A stretch of 64,000 nucleotides of DNA from positions 72,588,732 through 72,652,731 of the forward strand of contig NC_080044.1 of assembly GCF_012489685.1 (NCBI RefSeq), read 5' to 3'. Shown here piece after piece: positions 31,889 to 43,701 of the stretch (position 1 is its first letter; each line of letters starts with the position of its first letter). Under the pieces are notes generated by a model. That model made no database searches. It had not been told where the DNA came from and saw only the letters and a program-made list of their open reading frames with translations. The translations under genes and the position numbers were made by a program. Origin of the DNA: Lotus japonicus. Lineage: Eukaryota; Streptophyta; Magnoliopsida; Fabales; Fabaceae.

Positions 31889-33781
31889 ATGCATAGCATG
31901 CGTTCTTATTTGTTCCAAACTACGTCTAAGATCGTTTCCCTAGCACGTTCAGGTAGAATTTGTCATGCTCGCAAACTGTTCGATGAAATGCCTGACAGAG
32001 ACTCTGTTGCTTGGAATGCCATGATAACTGCCTATTCCCACCTAGGACTTTACCAACAAAGTCTCAGTCTCTTTGGCAGCATGAGAATCTCCAATTCCAA
32101 GCCAGATAGCTTCTCCTACTCCGCAGCCTTAAGTGCTTGCGCAGGGGGATCCCACCATGGTTTTGGAAGTGTAATTCATGCTTTGGTTGTTGTTTCAGGG
32201 TACCGGTCATCTCTTCCTGTCGCTAATTCGCTCATTGATATGTATGGCAAGTGTTTGAAGCCTCATGATGCGAGAAAAGTGTTTGATGAGATGGCTGATA
32301 GTAATGAAGTGACGTGGTGTTCACTTCTGTTTGCTTATGCTAACTCTTCTTTGTTTGGCATGGCTCTTGAAGTGTTTCGCAGCATGCCTGAAAGGGTTGA
32401 AATTGCTTGGAATACAATGATTGCGGGCCATGCTCGTCGTGGTGAAGTTGAAGCGTGCTTGGGTTTGTTCAAAGAGATGTGTGAGAGTCTGTATCAGCCA
32501 GACCAGTGGACTTTCAGTGCTCTCATGAATGCTTGCACCGAGTCAAGGGATATGTTGTACGGATGCATGGTGCATGGTTTTGTGATTAAATCTGGTTGGA
32601 GCTCTGCTATGGAGGTAAAGAACTCCATTTTAAGCTTCTATGCCAAATTAGAATGTCCTAGTGATGCAATGGAGATGTTTAACTCCTTTGGTGCTTTCAA
32701 TCAAGTGTCTTGGAATGCCATCATTGATGCCCACATGAAATTGGGGGATACCCAGAAAGCCTTTCTTGCTTTCCAGCAAGCCCCTGACAAAAATATAGTT
32801 TCTTGGACTTCTATGATTGTAGGGTACACGAGAAACGGGAATGGAGAGCTAGCTCTAAGCATGTTTTTAGACATGACAAGAAATTCTATCCAACTTGATA
32901 ATTTAGTAGCTGGAGCAGTCCTTCATGCTTGTGCTAGCTTAGCAATACTAGCTCATGGGAAAATGGTCCACAGTTGCATAATACGTCGCGGTTTAGACAA
33001 ATACTTATTTGTTGGCAATAGCTTGGTTAATATGTATGCTAAATGTGGAGATTTGGAAGGTTCAGCGCTTGCATTTTGCGGCATTCTTGAGAAGGACCTG
33101 GTTTCTTGGAATTCAATGTTGTTTGCATTTGGACTGCATGGGCGAGCCAATGAAGCTATGTGCCTGTTCAGAGAAATGGTTGCATCTGGTGTAAAACCTG
33201 ATGAAGTTACCTTCACAGGGATGCTAATGACTTGCAGCCACTTGGGGCTTATAGATGAGGGCTTTGCATTCTTTCGATCAATGAGTTCAGAGTTTGGACT
33301 TTCCCATGGAATGGATCATGTGGCATGCATGGTGGATATGCTTGGTCGAGGCGGGTATGTGGCAGAAGCACAAAGTTTAGCTAAGAAGTATTCTAAAACA
33401 AGTGGAGCTAGGACCAATTCATATGAGGTTCTGCTTGGAGCATGTCACGCACATGGAGATTTAGGAACTGGGAGCTCTGTGGGAGAATATCTGAAGACCT
33501 TAGAGCCTGAAAAAGAGGTTGGTTATGTAATGCTGTCAAATCTGTATTGTGCAAGTGGGCAGTGGAAGGAAGCAGAGATAGTTCGAAAGGAAATGCTGGA
33601 TCAAGGGGTGAAGAAAGTGCCTGGTAGTAGTTGGATTGAGATAAGAAATGTGGTCACTGCTTTTGTATCTGGAAATAATTCATCTCCCTACATGGCTGAC
33701 ATATCTAACATATTATACTTCCTTGAAATAGAAATGAGACACACAGGGCCTATTAATTTTGATATTGATGGATCTTTATAA
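31889..33781 (+). CDS. PLS-class pentatricopeptide repeat protein with E-type C terminus, 630 aa
   Basis: Intronless gene, usual for plant PPR proteins. The frame is open upstream, but the first ATG in it is at 31889 (MHSMRSYLFQTTSKIVSLA), so I start there. Repeats begin near residue 17 with GRICHARKLFDEMPDRDSVA and continue as a P-L-S alternation (WNAMITAYSHLG, CSLLFAYANSS, WNTMIAGHARRG, WTSMIVGYTRNG, WNSMLFAFGLHG). The protein ends with an E/E+-type tail containing KVPGSSWIEI and lacks a DYW deaminase domain. The family binds organelle RNA and mostly guides C-to-U editing, borrowing a DYW domain in trans. It resembles Arabidopsis At2g36980 from memory. An organelle transit peptide is not obvious. 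Confidence 0.88.
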   Translation: MHSMRSYLFQTTSKIVSLARSGRICHARKLFDEMPDRDSVAWNAMITAYSHLGLYQQSLSLFGSMRISNSKPDSFSYSAALSACAGGSHHGFGSVIHALVVVSGYRSSLPVANSLIDMYGKCLKPHDARKVFDEMADSNEVTWCSLLFAYANSSLFGMALEVFRSMPERVEIAWNTMIAGHARRGEVEACLGLFKEMCESLYQPDQWTFSALMNACTESRDMLYGCMVHGFVIKSGWSSAMEVKNSILSFYAKLECPSDAMEMFNSFGAFNQVSWNAIIDAHMKLGDTQKAFLAFQQAPDKNIVSWTSMIVGYTRNGNGELALSMFLDMTRNSIQLDNLVAGAVLHACASLAILAHGKMVHSCIIRRGLDKYLFVGNSLVNMYAKCGDLEGSALAFCGILEKDLVSWNSMLFAFGLHGRANEAMCLFREMVASGVKPDEVTFTGMLMTCSHLGLIDEGFAFFRSMSSEFGLSHGMDHVACMVDMLGRGGYVAEAQSLAKKYSKTSGARTNSYEVLLGACHAHGDLGTGSSVGEYLKTLEPEKEVGYVMLSNLYCASGQWKEAEIVRKEMLDQGVKKVPGSSWIEIRNVVTAFVSGNNSSPYMADISNILYFLEIEMRHTGPINFDIDGSL

Positions 33782-34129
33782 CTTGATAAGCCATATTTTT
33801 TGGTCTACTATGGTGCCAGGAATTCCTAACATCATTTTAAAAGGTCTTTCAAACAATGAAGCACAAACCAGGCATAGCTTTGCTACGAATGGAAGCAACT
33901 ATTTCTGTTAATTATGACAACAATGAGCATAAGAAAAATCAGAAATTGATTGTGTTATAGTCGGCTCAAACAACCACTTGTGGTCGAACTTCCTCCTTAG
34001 GCATGGTTAAACAACGCAAGTTCACAATGAGAATGACTAGGTTAAGACGCAAAAGCAAAGCCCCCATGAGAGCTTTGATTCCAACTTGAAAGGAATCTGA
34101 ATACTATTATTCCTTGATTTAATATACAA
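33782..34129. other. PPR gene 3' flank
   Basis: No further gene seen. AT-rich, with no convincing repeat ends before the Helitron-type terminus at 34130. Confidence 0.5.
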
Positions 34130-34157
34130 CTAGCAAGTTGCCCGTGCAATGCACGGG
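34130..34157 (-). mobile_element. Helitron-type 3' terminus (hairpin plus CTAG)
   Basis: On the minus strand a 17-base near-perfect hairpin, CCCGTGCATTGCACGGG (34141-34157), is followed seven bases later by CTAG (34130-34133) and then T. This is the layout of a Helitron 3' end (subterminal hairpin, CTRR, insertion between A and T). The element would extend rightward on the plus strand. Its 5' TC end was not located, so its length is unknown. No Rep/helicase coding was seen nearby, so a non-autonomous element is likely. Confidence 0.6.
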
Positions 34158-37100
34158 TATTTTAATTTTAGTTTTGATATATTTAATTTTTTAAAATATT
34201 ATTAATATTAAAATTTATTTGTAAGTGCTTGAGTACTTACATATTAAAAAAAATGAACATTTCCTAAGTTCAACAGACCTCATGACTAATATTAACATGA
34301 GCAATTATAAGAAGCTAATCAATATCACAATAAAAAGTGCATGAGGTATCAAATCATAAATTAAACAAGTGCACGCTAAGATATAAGCATACAAATATCA
34401 AATCACATAGAGCCATTCTGCTATCCGGCTTCAGTTAAAACATTTCAGCGCCGTTTTAATGTCTAGACAACAACCTGGTATGGTTGGCCGGGCTGAAACC
34501 TCCATTTCCTGATGTGTAGTAGCAGAACCTAAGTTAACCATATAAGCTTATAAGTTACTCAACCTGAAATACCAGAAACTAAAAAATAAAAAAAAGTATT
34601 TCTGCCCCTGTTTAATTATAAAATTTGACTGGAAAAAACTTGTCTCCTTTCCATGGAGGCCTGATAATAAACTTTTGCAAAGATAAATATGATTACAGTA
34701 GTTAAATCAATAAAATACAAAGCCATTGAACACCATTTTTATTTTAAATAACAAAAAAATTACCTTAACAGGAGAATAAAACAAAGATACTAAAAAAAGT
34801 ATATACTTTGTTAAGTTCACTGTAGATTTCACCAGTTATTATGATAGCCAATAGCCAATTTGGATGATATATTCCTGCATAAATATGGGAAAGAATTGCT
34901 TTGCTTATAAAGAAGAGAAAATTATAGAAGAAAAAAAATTAAGGGGAATGATAAGCAAGAGGGGAATCAATCCTCTAACACTTAAATATAATAAGCCACC
35001 TGCAAGGACCAAAGTACTGTATACAAATATGACAATGGTATTTGTTACATAAAAATGAAAGACCAAAGTATATATATATGCAGTTTGTCTTCTAGTTTTC
35101 GTTGTGAAGATTTTATCGCACTGATATGATGTCTTGGAGAAGGAAGCATTGAGAAGGAAGTTTTATAAATACAGAAAGCATACATGTCAAATAATTAGGA
35201 ATTAAATAAAAATAGAGCAATTCAAGTGATGAGCTTCCTAGAAAATGGCACTGAATTTTCAGAACCAACATGCTAATTGATTAATCATTGTAAATCAGCT
35301 TTTATGGTCAGGACACCATTATTGAGATGCTAGGCGATCCTCTCACTGCAAATAAAAAGAATCAGCATATACCCATAGAATCTAAATTAATAAGAAAAGC
35401 TTCCCTAATGTCATGAGTGATATTTGATGCCCATGATCCATTAATTTTTTTTCCAACCCGATCAGTAGAATAAGCTTGATTCTAAACTTTGCTCATTCAA
35501 AATTTAATAGAAATGGAAGAGAAGGATGCAGAACATGATAAATCGCACACGTACCCACATGAAACAACAAAAGAACGCAACCTTAAAATAGTACCTGGAC
35601 AACATAGTTTATACATTCAAGTTGAGACCTCAAAACAGTTTCATTGCTCTTCAGTCTTCAACAACCCAGTAAGAAAGCGAGCATATGAAACGAAAAATAA
35701 GCGATAGAGATGGGGAGATGAGGCGGAGTGAAATAGGAGAAAAAAAGACTGCATTGAGAAGGAAAAATCAAAACTAAGAGAGAAGAAAGCACAGATAGAC
35801 AGAAACGTAGTAGACGTCGACAGAGGGAAAGAGGAGAAAACCAGAACCGATGGGAGTTTCCAATTATTTGAGAAACGGTATTTTCAAACTGATTTGAAAA
35901 TTGAAAAGCCGAAAATAAGAAAACAGAATTGAGAAATTAGAGGAAGATGGAATGGAATGAGGAATAAGTTTCGAGAGCAGAGCGAGTGTATTTCACGCTT
36001 CAGCAGAGAATGGAAAATTTAAGAGAAAACTTGACGTGTCCATGTGTGAGAGAGCGTGTAAATTGTGAGTGCCTCACTCTCTTTTTTGAGGTCTCTAAAT
36101 TATTTGATAACAGGGTGGATGAGTGGTTATAATGGATATGCACCTATCAATATAAATTTATTTTACACTCACATCACATCCAATTGAATTTCAGTTTTGT
36201 TATTTCATCAAGTGATATTTTAAACTTATTTATTTATTAAACTAAAATTTAAAATAGTAGCATTCTGCACAATTCTTCTTCATTTCCATGACTTATGTTT
36301 CATGTTCATCTTTTATGTCTTTGATTGATTTTTAGTTCACACGTATTGTGACAACACGTTGAATAGAAAAAATACAAATTCTAATATGGCGAATGTAAAA
36401 GTAACTCTTTACTTTCATTAAGTTAAAAGTGCTTAAGTCAACTTAAATTCAATTTGTTTTCTCACTGCAATCCAGGATTTCAAATGGTAAAAGAATATCT
36501 AATAATGTGCTAATCCTCCACCATTATAGTTGAACCTTAAGATATCCCCCTTTATTTCAAATTGATCCAGCATCGTAATATACAGAGAAATGTTGTTGTT
36601 TGTCAGCACCTAATTTCATTCTCATTCATTCTAATTCAATCCTGATTTTTTTTTGTTAATGTGAATACTATTTCTTTAAATCTTTTTTCTTTTATTTTCT
36701 TTTTTGACATTTTCTCCTTTTTTTTTTACTTATTATCATCCCAAAACAAACAAACAAAAGAGGAAAAAAAAGAAAGGTCACAAATGAAATAAAGAAGGAA
36801 AAATGGTCAACAAATGCAAACAAAAGAATTAATGTGAGTGAAACAAAATTAAACTGTATGAGGCAATAGCTACTAATTAAAGAGAGATATTCTCCTAGTC
36901 TTGTCTTCCTCTGCCCATGAGGTAAGTCAAGAAAGCTAAATTTAATAGCAAATAACAGAGGTGCAGATTAAAAAACAAAAAGAGAGATTCTCCTCCTCCT
37001 TTCTGTGTGTATTGGCTGAACGTATGTGTTATTGTGTTATGTGAAAAAAAATTGTATTTAAACTTCTTTACTTTTTATTTATTTATTATTTACTTTTTGG

Positions 37101-38420
37101 ACCGTCCGCCGTGACTCAATTGCGATATTATTAATTATTTTATATTGAAAGTGTATATTCATTAATCTTTCTCACTCCCACACACATATAAGCAACAAGT
37201 CTAATTAAGAAAATAATTAACCTCTCATAAAAAAAAGAAAATAATTAAAAAATCTAAATAAGAAAATAATTACACCTAATTGATATAATTACATATAAAT
37301 AAATGAAATCCTAATAATTACAGTAACTACACTATACAATAACAATAGTAATTACGATAATAACAATAAATCATGAGCAAATCAGTAAACAGAGAAATAA
37401 ATCTCAACATACATCAAGTTCTCCAACTATGTACTCAAGAACCCCATCATCTTTTCTCATACTAAAATCCATCTATACATAAAATCATGTTTTAGTTCAT
37501 TTGAATGGTGTCACATCAAGTTATTTTGGGATGACACCATTCACACAACATTGTCATACTACTTACACAACAAAAGAAATAAAAAATTCACCTTCCCTTA
37601 TTTCCTCACTTAGGGCCTATCAAGTCACATGGACACACTTTAACAAAGTATTTAGGGATAAACTACTCTATAACCCCAAGCTAACAAGTCTACACATTAA
37701 TAAAAGCATCACATACATGAAAAATGCGCCACTTATTTTTCATGTCCAAGTAAAGTAAATCTTAAATTTCTAAGTTTCACCATTAGTAATAATAACTTCC
37801 TACTTTGTATCAAGGTTTGTTACAACAACATATTGACTGATCCACATCATCTCTTTTCCTAGAGTTGTAAAATGTGTTGGAGGAAAGTTTTTTCGCGTAA
37901 AATTTGTGTTCTCAAATAAACTCGTGTCAGCGAATCGAGCAATAAAAATGAAGTCAGAGTTTTATACATGCATTGCTCCTTTTAAGATTTATTATTTCAC
38001 GCTACGTTTTTACATTATTTATGTATTATGAGTCTCCAAGTGAAAAATGACCGCCATATTCGCTGATGTATCGATTTAAATAGAATGAACTTTACGATAT
38101 GAAATTTGTTATCCGGCAGTGTAAAATGTCAAGTCCGAATATGGTTAAAGAATAAGTTACAAACTACAATAACATATCCTATACCATATAAACATTAACA
38201 ATAAAGATGATATGATATCTTATACCATATAAACATGATTATTCATTAACAATGAAAATGATGATTTGCCATTTCCACCACTACCACCACCACCACCATT
38301 GTCTTTCTTGATATGGTATGAGTATGGGCCGGACCGTGTGAAATGAAAGACATGGTTGGCCCAAAATGAATCCTTGAGACAATGTGAGAAATCTGAACAA
38401 AACTGAAATGAATAATATTT
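34158..38420. other. AT-rich intergenic DNA, probably partly Helitron-derived, no gene seen
   Basis: Reading both strands gave no exon with a recognisable family. From about 35500 to 36060 the plus strand is unusually purine-rich (many GAGAA blocks), unlike the flanks, and could be a captured leader or untranslated region inside the Helitron-like element. From 36100 to 38400 the DNA is plain AT-rich intergenic sequence. Confidence 0.5.
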
Positions 38421-39398
38421 AATGGAAGCCAGCAAGCACAGAACGGTGTTGATGTGTTGTTTACTGTCACTTTCATCGTTCGTTCGTTTCATCTTCCATC
38501 ATTTCCAAGGTACAACTGTCACTCCAACTCTTCTTCTTCTTCTTCTTCTTCTTCTTCTTTCTTTATTTCTGGGTTTATGCTCAACTATGTCTAGGTTTTT
38601 TGTATTCAATTTTTGTTTTCCTTTTATTTGATAATGCATGTTCATCTTGTTGACTGTGTTCCCTGATATGAAGGTGAATCTACTGTATTGTGCTATGTGG
38701 GTTCGTTGTGAATGTAATGGTAGCTTATTGTTTGTTTCTCAAGGTTTTTTCTTTCATACCACTTTTTTTTCATCTTTTTGAAGCTGTTGATTTTGAAATG
38801 GGTTAGGGTTTTTCTGGTTTTGTTGCTTCAATGCTTCACATTTAGTTATGATCCTGCTGTGTGGTTTTGATTGTTACCATTTTGGTGATTTGTGTTAAAT
38901 AGATTATGAAGGGTCTTCAATTGTTGGTTTGATTTCTGAGGTAGTTGTTTGATTCAAGTATTTTTGCATTGTTTCTTTCATGCATTTGGGTGTTTGATTT
39001 TGCTTAAAAGTTTGATTTTTTATACAAGTTTACACACATACAGTAATTGTGGATTACTTACAATTTGTGTCATCTTCTGTTGTTACTGTGCTGCTATTTA
39101 TTGTTCTAATAACTCAATCATGCGATTCTTGATTTTAGAAATATGTCTGTACTCTGTAATATCAAAGGTTCTTAATACTATTCTGATAGTTTGCAAGTTA
39201 TAAAAAATGCAGGGTCAATGTGAATTTGAGGGCTCTATATCTTTGGGGGGACTGGTGGCAGTGGCTTGTTGGAAGGTTTGTTCACTTTGTGCATTTTAAT
39301 ATGGTTAAGGTGTTTTGGGAGAAGTTAATTTAAATGTAGCTTGTTTGACAGGGGACTTGGCCATAGTACTCCGTGGAAGGTTGAGAGTTTGATCTTTG
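38421..39398 (+). promoter_or_regulatory. Probable 5' leader of the DnaJ/DUF3444 gene, with CTT microsatellite
   Basis: A CTT run (about 38529-38559) and pyrimidine-rich surroundings look like a plant 5' leader. A leader intron between about 38510 (CCAAGGTACAAC) and a point before 39399 is plausible because the intervening DNA is T-rich, as introns are. Exact borders cannot be fixed from sequence alone. Confidence 0.45.
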
Positions 39399-42107
39399 AT
39401 GGAGTGCAATAAAGAAGAGGCCTTAAGGGCCAGGGACATTGCTGAGAAGAAGATCGAAAGCAGGGATTTCACGGGAGCTCGTAAATTTGCTCTCAAGGCT
39501 CAGCGGTTGTTTCCTGATTTGGAAAATATATCTCAAATGCTTGTTGTTTGTGATGTGCACTGTTCTGCTGAGCAGAAATTATTTGGTAATGAGATAGACT
39601 GGTACGGAATTCTCCAAGTTGAACAGACAGCTGATGATGCAACAATTAAGAAGCAATACAGGAAGTATGCTCTCCAATTGCATCCTGACAAAAACAAGTT
39701 TGCTGGTGCAGAATCTGCTTTTAAGTTGATTGGGGAAGCTCAAAGAGTGCTTTTGGACAAAGAAAAACGAACTCAGCTTGACATGAAGCGCAGGGTTCCT
39801 ACAAGCAAAACTGCTATGCCGCGCCATAATCCGCAGAAAGCTCCTACGAATTTCAATTCTGCGACGAAAACCAACAATGTCAAGCCCAAATTCACAAACA
39901 CGAAAGCTCAGCAGCAGCGACAGCAACAACAACAAAGACAGCAAGCGAAGCAGCAACAAAATGGTAGCCGCCCTACTTTTTGGACCCACTGCCCATTTTG
40001 TTCTGTTAAGTATCAGTATTACAGAGAAGTTTTAAATAAACCTCTTCGCTGCCAACATTGCCAGAAGCCCTTCATTGCATGTGATGCGAATGTTCAAGGT
40101 ACATCACCAGCAACTAATTCAAGTCAGCAAGCTTTTAACCAGCAGAAAGATGGTCTGAATCATGATGCTTCCAGGGTGGGTGTTGAATCTCAAGGCAACT
40201 TGCATGCTGAGAAGTCCAATACAGGGCCTTATGAGAAAAAAGGCCCTACTAATGTCTCTCAAAAGCCAAATGGAAAGAGAAAGAGGAATCAGGTTGCAGA
40301 ATCCAGTCAAAGTTCTGATTTTACAAGCAGCAGTGGTTCTGAAGATGATATGTTTGCTGGTGGGGATGGTTTTCCTGGTGTAGGAAACCATTCGACTTAT
40401 GCGGAAGAACAACGGCGCAGATCTTCACGTCAAAAACAAAATGTTTCATACAAAGATAATGTGTGTAACGAAGGTGATGACTTATTAAGACCCTCAAAAA
40501 GCGGTCATGGTGAGACCACTGAAGTGAAAGTTCAGAATGGTTTTGCTGCTGACCCTTCATATCCAACTTCTAAAGCGGCAAATCATCCAAATGTTTATCT
40601 CTATCCTGAAGCAGAGTTCAGTGACTTTGACAAGGGCAGGGAAAAAAAATGTTTTGCCGCAGGGCAGATTTGGGCTATTTATGATCCAACAGATGGCATG
40701 CCTAGATTCTATGCTTTAATCAGTAAAGTTCTCTCTCCTGAGTTCAAGCTGCAGATAACATGGTTTGTACCACATCCTGATGACAGCGATGAAATCAACT
40801 GGGTAAAGGCAGAATTGCCCGTTGCTTGTGGGAAGTATAGACTTGGTGGCACTGACATCACTGAAGATCACCTAATGTTCTCTCATCTGGTTATGTGTGG
40901 AAGAGTTAGCCGGAATATTAAAGTGTATCCTAGAAAGGGTGAAACTTGGGCTCTTTTCAAGAATTGGGATATCAAATGGTACATGCATCCAGAATCTAAT
41001 AAGCAGTATGAATTTGAGTTTGTTGAAATCTTGTCAGATTACGTCGAAGGTGAGGGTGTGCGCGTTGCATACTTATCTAAGTTGAAAGGTTTTGCATGCC
41101 TCTTTCGAATTACGAAAGAAGATAGCCAGACATTTCAAATTCCACTCGGGGAATTATTTAGATTCTCTCACAGAGTTCCATCTTTCAAAATGACTGGTCA
41201 GGAAGGAGTAGGTGTTCATATAGGATCTTATGAACTTGATCCTGCATCTTTGCCATTGAATCTTGAAGGTATTGCTGTTCCTGAAAATTTTGATGTCAAG
41301 ATTGGCCAAAGTTCATCTGACAGGGATAATAGAAGCAATTTGGCTGAGAACAAGGATTCAGTTGATGATATTGATGATCTTCTTGCTTCTCCAGCTTCGA
41401 CTCAGGGTCCCATTGAAATTCCAGATTCTAAATTCTTCAATTTTGATTCCAGGAGGTCCCTTGAAAAGTTTCAGATTGGCCAGATTTGGGCATTTTACAG
41501 TGATGAGGATGGATTGCCAAAATATTATGGTCAGATTAGTAAGATTGAGACCAGCCCAGATCTTGAATTGCATGTTCATTGGCTTACTTGCTGCTGGCTA
41601 CCTGAGGATACCATTAAATGGGAAGAAGAAGATATGCCTATTTCCTGTGGCAGATTTAATGTTCGTAAATCAGCTGAATTTCTCAATGTTTATAATGACA
41701 CATCTTCTATTTCACATCAAGTGCACGCTGATGCTGTTGTTCAGAATAAGCGTTACGCCATCTTTCCAAAGCAAGGTGAAGTCTGGGCACTATATAGAAA
41801 TTGGTCAAGTGGAATCAAAAGTTCTGACCTGAAAAATTGGGAGTATGACATAGTTGAAGTTCTTGGAGAAACTGATGTGTTCATAGATGTTTTAATATTG
41901 GAGCATGTCCCTGATTTCAGTTCAGTTTTCAGGGCCAAATCAAATCTAGGGCCGTCTGTCAACCTTAGAAAAATATCCAAAAAAGAGTTGCTTAGGTTCT
42001 CCCACCAAATCCCAGGTTTCAGGCTGACAGAAGAAGAGCATGGCAATCTGAGAGGCTTCTGGGAACTTGATCCCGGTGCGCTACCAGTTCATTACTATCA
42101 TGTATAA
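39399..42107 (+). CDS. DnaJ (HSP40) domain protein with two DUF3444 domains, 902 aa
   Basis: Single coding exon. Residues 1-66 form the helical N-terminal segment typical of this plant class (MECNKEEALRARDIAEKKIE). The J domain spans about 67-131, with the HPD motif at 95-97, which stimulates HSP70 ATPase. A Q-rich linker follows, then a zinc-ribbon-like pair, CPFC and CQHC, at about 198-226. Two DUF3444 domains follow, at about 418-623 (FAAGQIWAIYDPTDGMPRFY) and 690-897 (FQIGQIWAFYSDEDGLPKYY), each ending in an F-SH-P / ELDP motif. A basic KRKRN patch near residue 290 may be a nuclear signal. The function of DUF3444 is not known; a co-chaperone role is inferred from the J domain. The start is the ATG at 39399. 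Confidence 0.93.
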   Translation: MECNKEEALRARDIAEKKIESRDFTGARKFALKAQRLFPDLENISQMLVVCDVHCSAEQKLFGNEIDWYGILQVEQTADDATIKKQYRKYALQLHPDKNKFAGAESAFKLIGEAQRVLLDKEKRTQLDMKRRVPTSKTAMPRHNPQKAPTNFNSATKTNNVKPKFTNTKAQQQRQQQQQRQQAKQQQNGSRPTFWTHCPFCSVKYQYYREVLNKPLRCQHCQKPFIACDANVQGTSPATNSSQQAFNQQKDGLNHDASRVGVESQGNLHAEKSNTGPYEKKGPTNVSQKPNGKRKRNQVAESSQSSDFTSSSGSEDDMFAGGDGFPGVGNHSTYAEEQRRRSSRQKQNVSYKDNVCNEGDDLLRPSKSGHGETTEVKVQNGFAADPSYPTSKAANHPNVYLYPEAEFSDFDKGREKKCFAAGQIWAIYDPTDGMPRFYALISKVLSPEFKLQITWFVPHPDDSDEINWVKAELPVACGKYRLGGTDITEDHLMFSHLVMCGRVSRNIKVYPRKGETWALFKNWDIKWYMHPESNKQYEFEFVEILSDYVEGEGVRVAYLSKLKGFACLFRITKEDSQTFQIPLGELFRFSHRVPSFKMTGQEGVGVHIGSYELDPASLPLNLEGIAVPENFDVKIGQSSSDRDNRSNLAENKDSVDDIDDLLASPASTQGPIEIPDSKFFNFDSRRSLEKFQIGQIWAFYSDEDGLPKYYGQISKIETSPDLELHVHWLTCCWLPEDTIKWEEEDMPISCGRFNVRKSAEFLNVYNDTSSISHQVHADAVVQNKRYAIFPKQGEVWALYRNWSSGIKSSDLKNWEYDIVEVLGETDVFIDVLILEHVPDFSSVFRAKSNLGPSVNLRKISKKELLRFSHQIPGFRLTEEEHGNLRGFWELDPGALPVHYYHV

Positions 42108-42437
42108 GAAGAAAGGGATTGGGGAAGAAGAAGCGTTATTTTGGAGACTCAGGTTTTTGTAATTAGATGAGGACTCACTGCAGTTAATATGACAGCACCG
42201 GAGGTGTACATTTTGTTAATGTTTCGGCAACCCCTTGAAGTTGAAGGAAGGTATGCCGGTTCCTAATGTGAAATTTATAAGTATTAGGTTACAAATTACT
42301 AAAGGAGGTGTGAGAGTTTAATGATCATGTAGTTGTCATATTTTTCTGTTCTGTTATCTTCATTGTATATCTGGTAGAAAAGACTGACTTGCATGTATGG
42401 CATTAGGCTCTGGTAGCCATGGTAAATATGATGTTAG

Positions 42438-42493
<56 letters not shown>

Positions 42494-43405
42494 TTTTCCC
42501 TTCTTTTATTTTACCTGGTTTTCTTTCATGTAACGATTTTTAAGAAGTTTTTGAAATGTTCGTGAGAGGCAAATTGAATGCACAAGAATTGGTCTAAGTT
42601 GATGGTAAATGTCTGGCCTGAGTGCGTTGTTGAAGGAACAATAGAAAGTATAGAAGTGACCTTGGAAAAATGAGTTCAAAATTTGAAGAAATTTTAAATA
42701 TTGATAAATTAAATTGATGCATTTGATGACATATTTTGTGTGGATGATGAATGGTTGATCGAATTCAATGGCGTTGAGTGATTCATATAGCCGATTGTTG
42801 GTGTTGTTGGATGAGGAATGTTTAAGAGGTAGAGTAAAATGAGTGATTTTTTGAAATTCTTTTAAAAGAAAGTGATTTTTTTTAATAAAATTTTCTTGTA
42901 TTTTTAGAATCTTAATCGAGATATTTTATATGAATCATTTTTAATTCTCTCAATAAGTATATTACTTTGTTATAATAAATTATCAAGTTAATTATATAAA
43001 AAAGAAGATTCTACATCGGAAATATAAATAACACCCTCAATGGATTGATCCCTAACCTCCTCACCCCAATCCATATGTCTCAATAACACGTTTTAGAATC
43101 CAAACATCATGAAAAACACTAAATTAAGTATTTTCAAACCTAGAAAATTATTGGTATGAATGATTCGGAATATGGATTAAGATGATCTCATATGACATAA
43201 CAATATTAAGTAAATATTGTATTTATATCTTTTTTTCATAAATATTCAAATAGTTCAACCTATAGTTACATATTTAATACATAAAGTGAGACAAAAGTTT
43301 AATATGGAAAGAACATGAAAGAGAATCATGATTCCAACATATATGGTTTTTCATGTTGTCTGTATTTATTAGCTAAATATAATAACTACAGAAGAAAATC
43401 ACATC
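42108..43405. other. Intergenic DNA with CT/TA microsatellite
   Basis: A CT run passes directly into a TA run at 42438-42491, within or just past the DnaJ 3' untranslated region. The rest is AT-rich with no gene signal. Confidence 0.6.
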
Positions 43406-43477
43406 GGGCATTTGGTCTAGTGGTATGATTCTCGCTTTGGGTGCGAGAGGTCCGGAGTTCGATTCTCCGAATGCCCC
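43406..43477 (+). tRNA. tRNA-Pro (anticodon TGG)
   Basis: A 72-base cloverleaf. The acceptor stem GGGCATT pairs with AATGCCC, and the discriminator is C at 43477. The D arm contains TGGTCTAGTGGTATGA (A box). The anticodon stem CTCGC/GCGAG encloses the loop TTTGGGT, with anticodon TGG at 43438-43440. The T arm has GGAGTTCGATTCTCC (B box). A T run directly after (TTTTT) fits RNA polymerase III termination. There is no intron. It is an intact nuclear-type gene. Confidence 0.95.
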
Positions 43478-43701
43478 CTTTTTAAACATTTTGCAGTTTT
43501 TTACGTTTATAACAAAGCAAAGTGATGATCATGCACTGCAAAATCTTCTAATGAAAAATTTCTCTTTCAACAAAGAATAAAACGTTTAAGCTAGATAACA
43601 GTCCTCTATTTTTTTTACCAAGTAGATTTGATTAGTTGGGTCATCATGAAATAACAAAAGAAAACAACTTCAATTAACAAACAAATGAATCCAAAACACA
43701 A

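Noticed and set aside
37501..37758. 85-codon open frame in intergenic DNA
   Set aside because: No domain, low-information composition and no splice partners.
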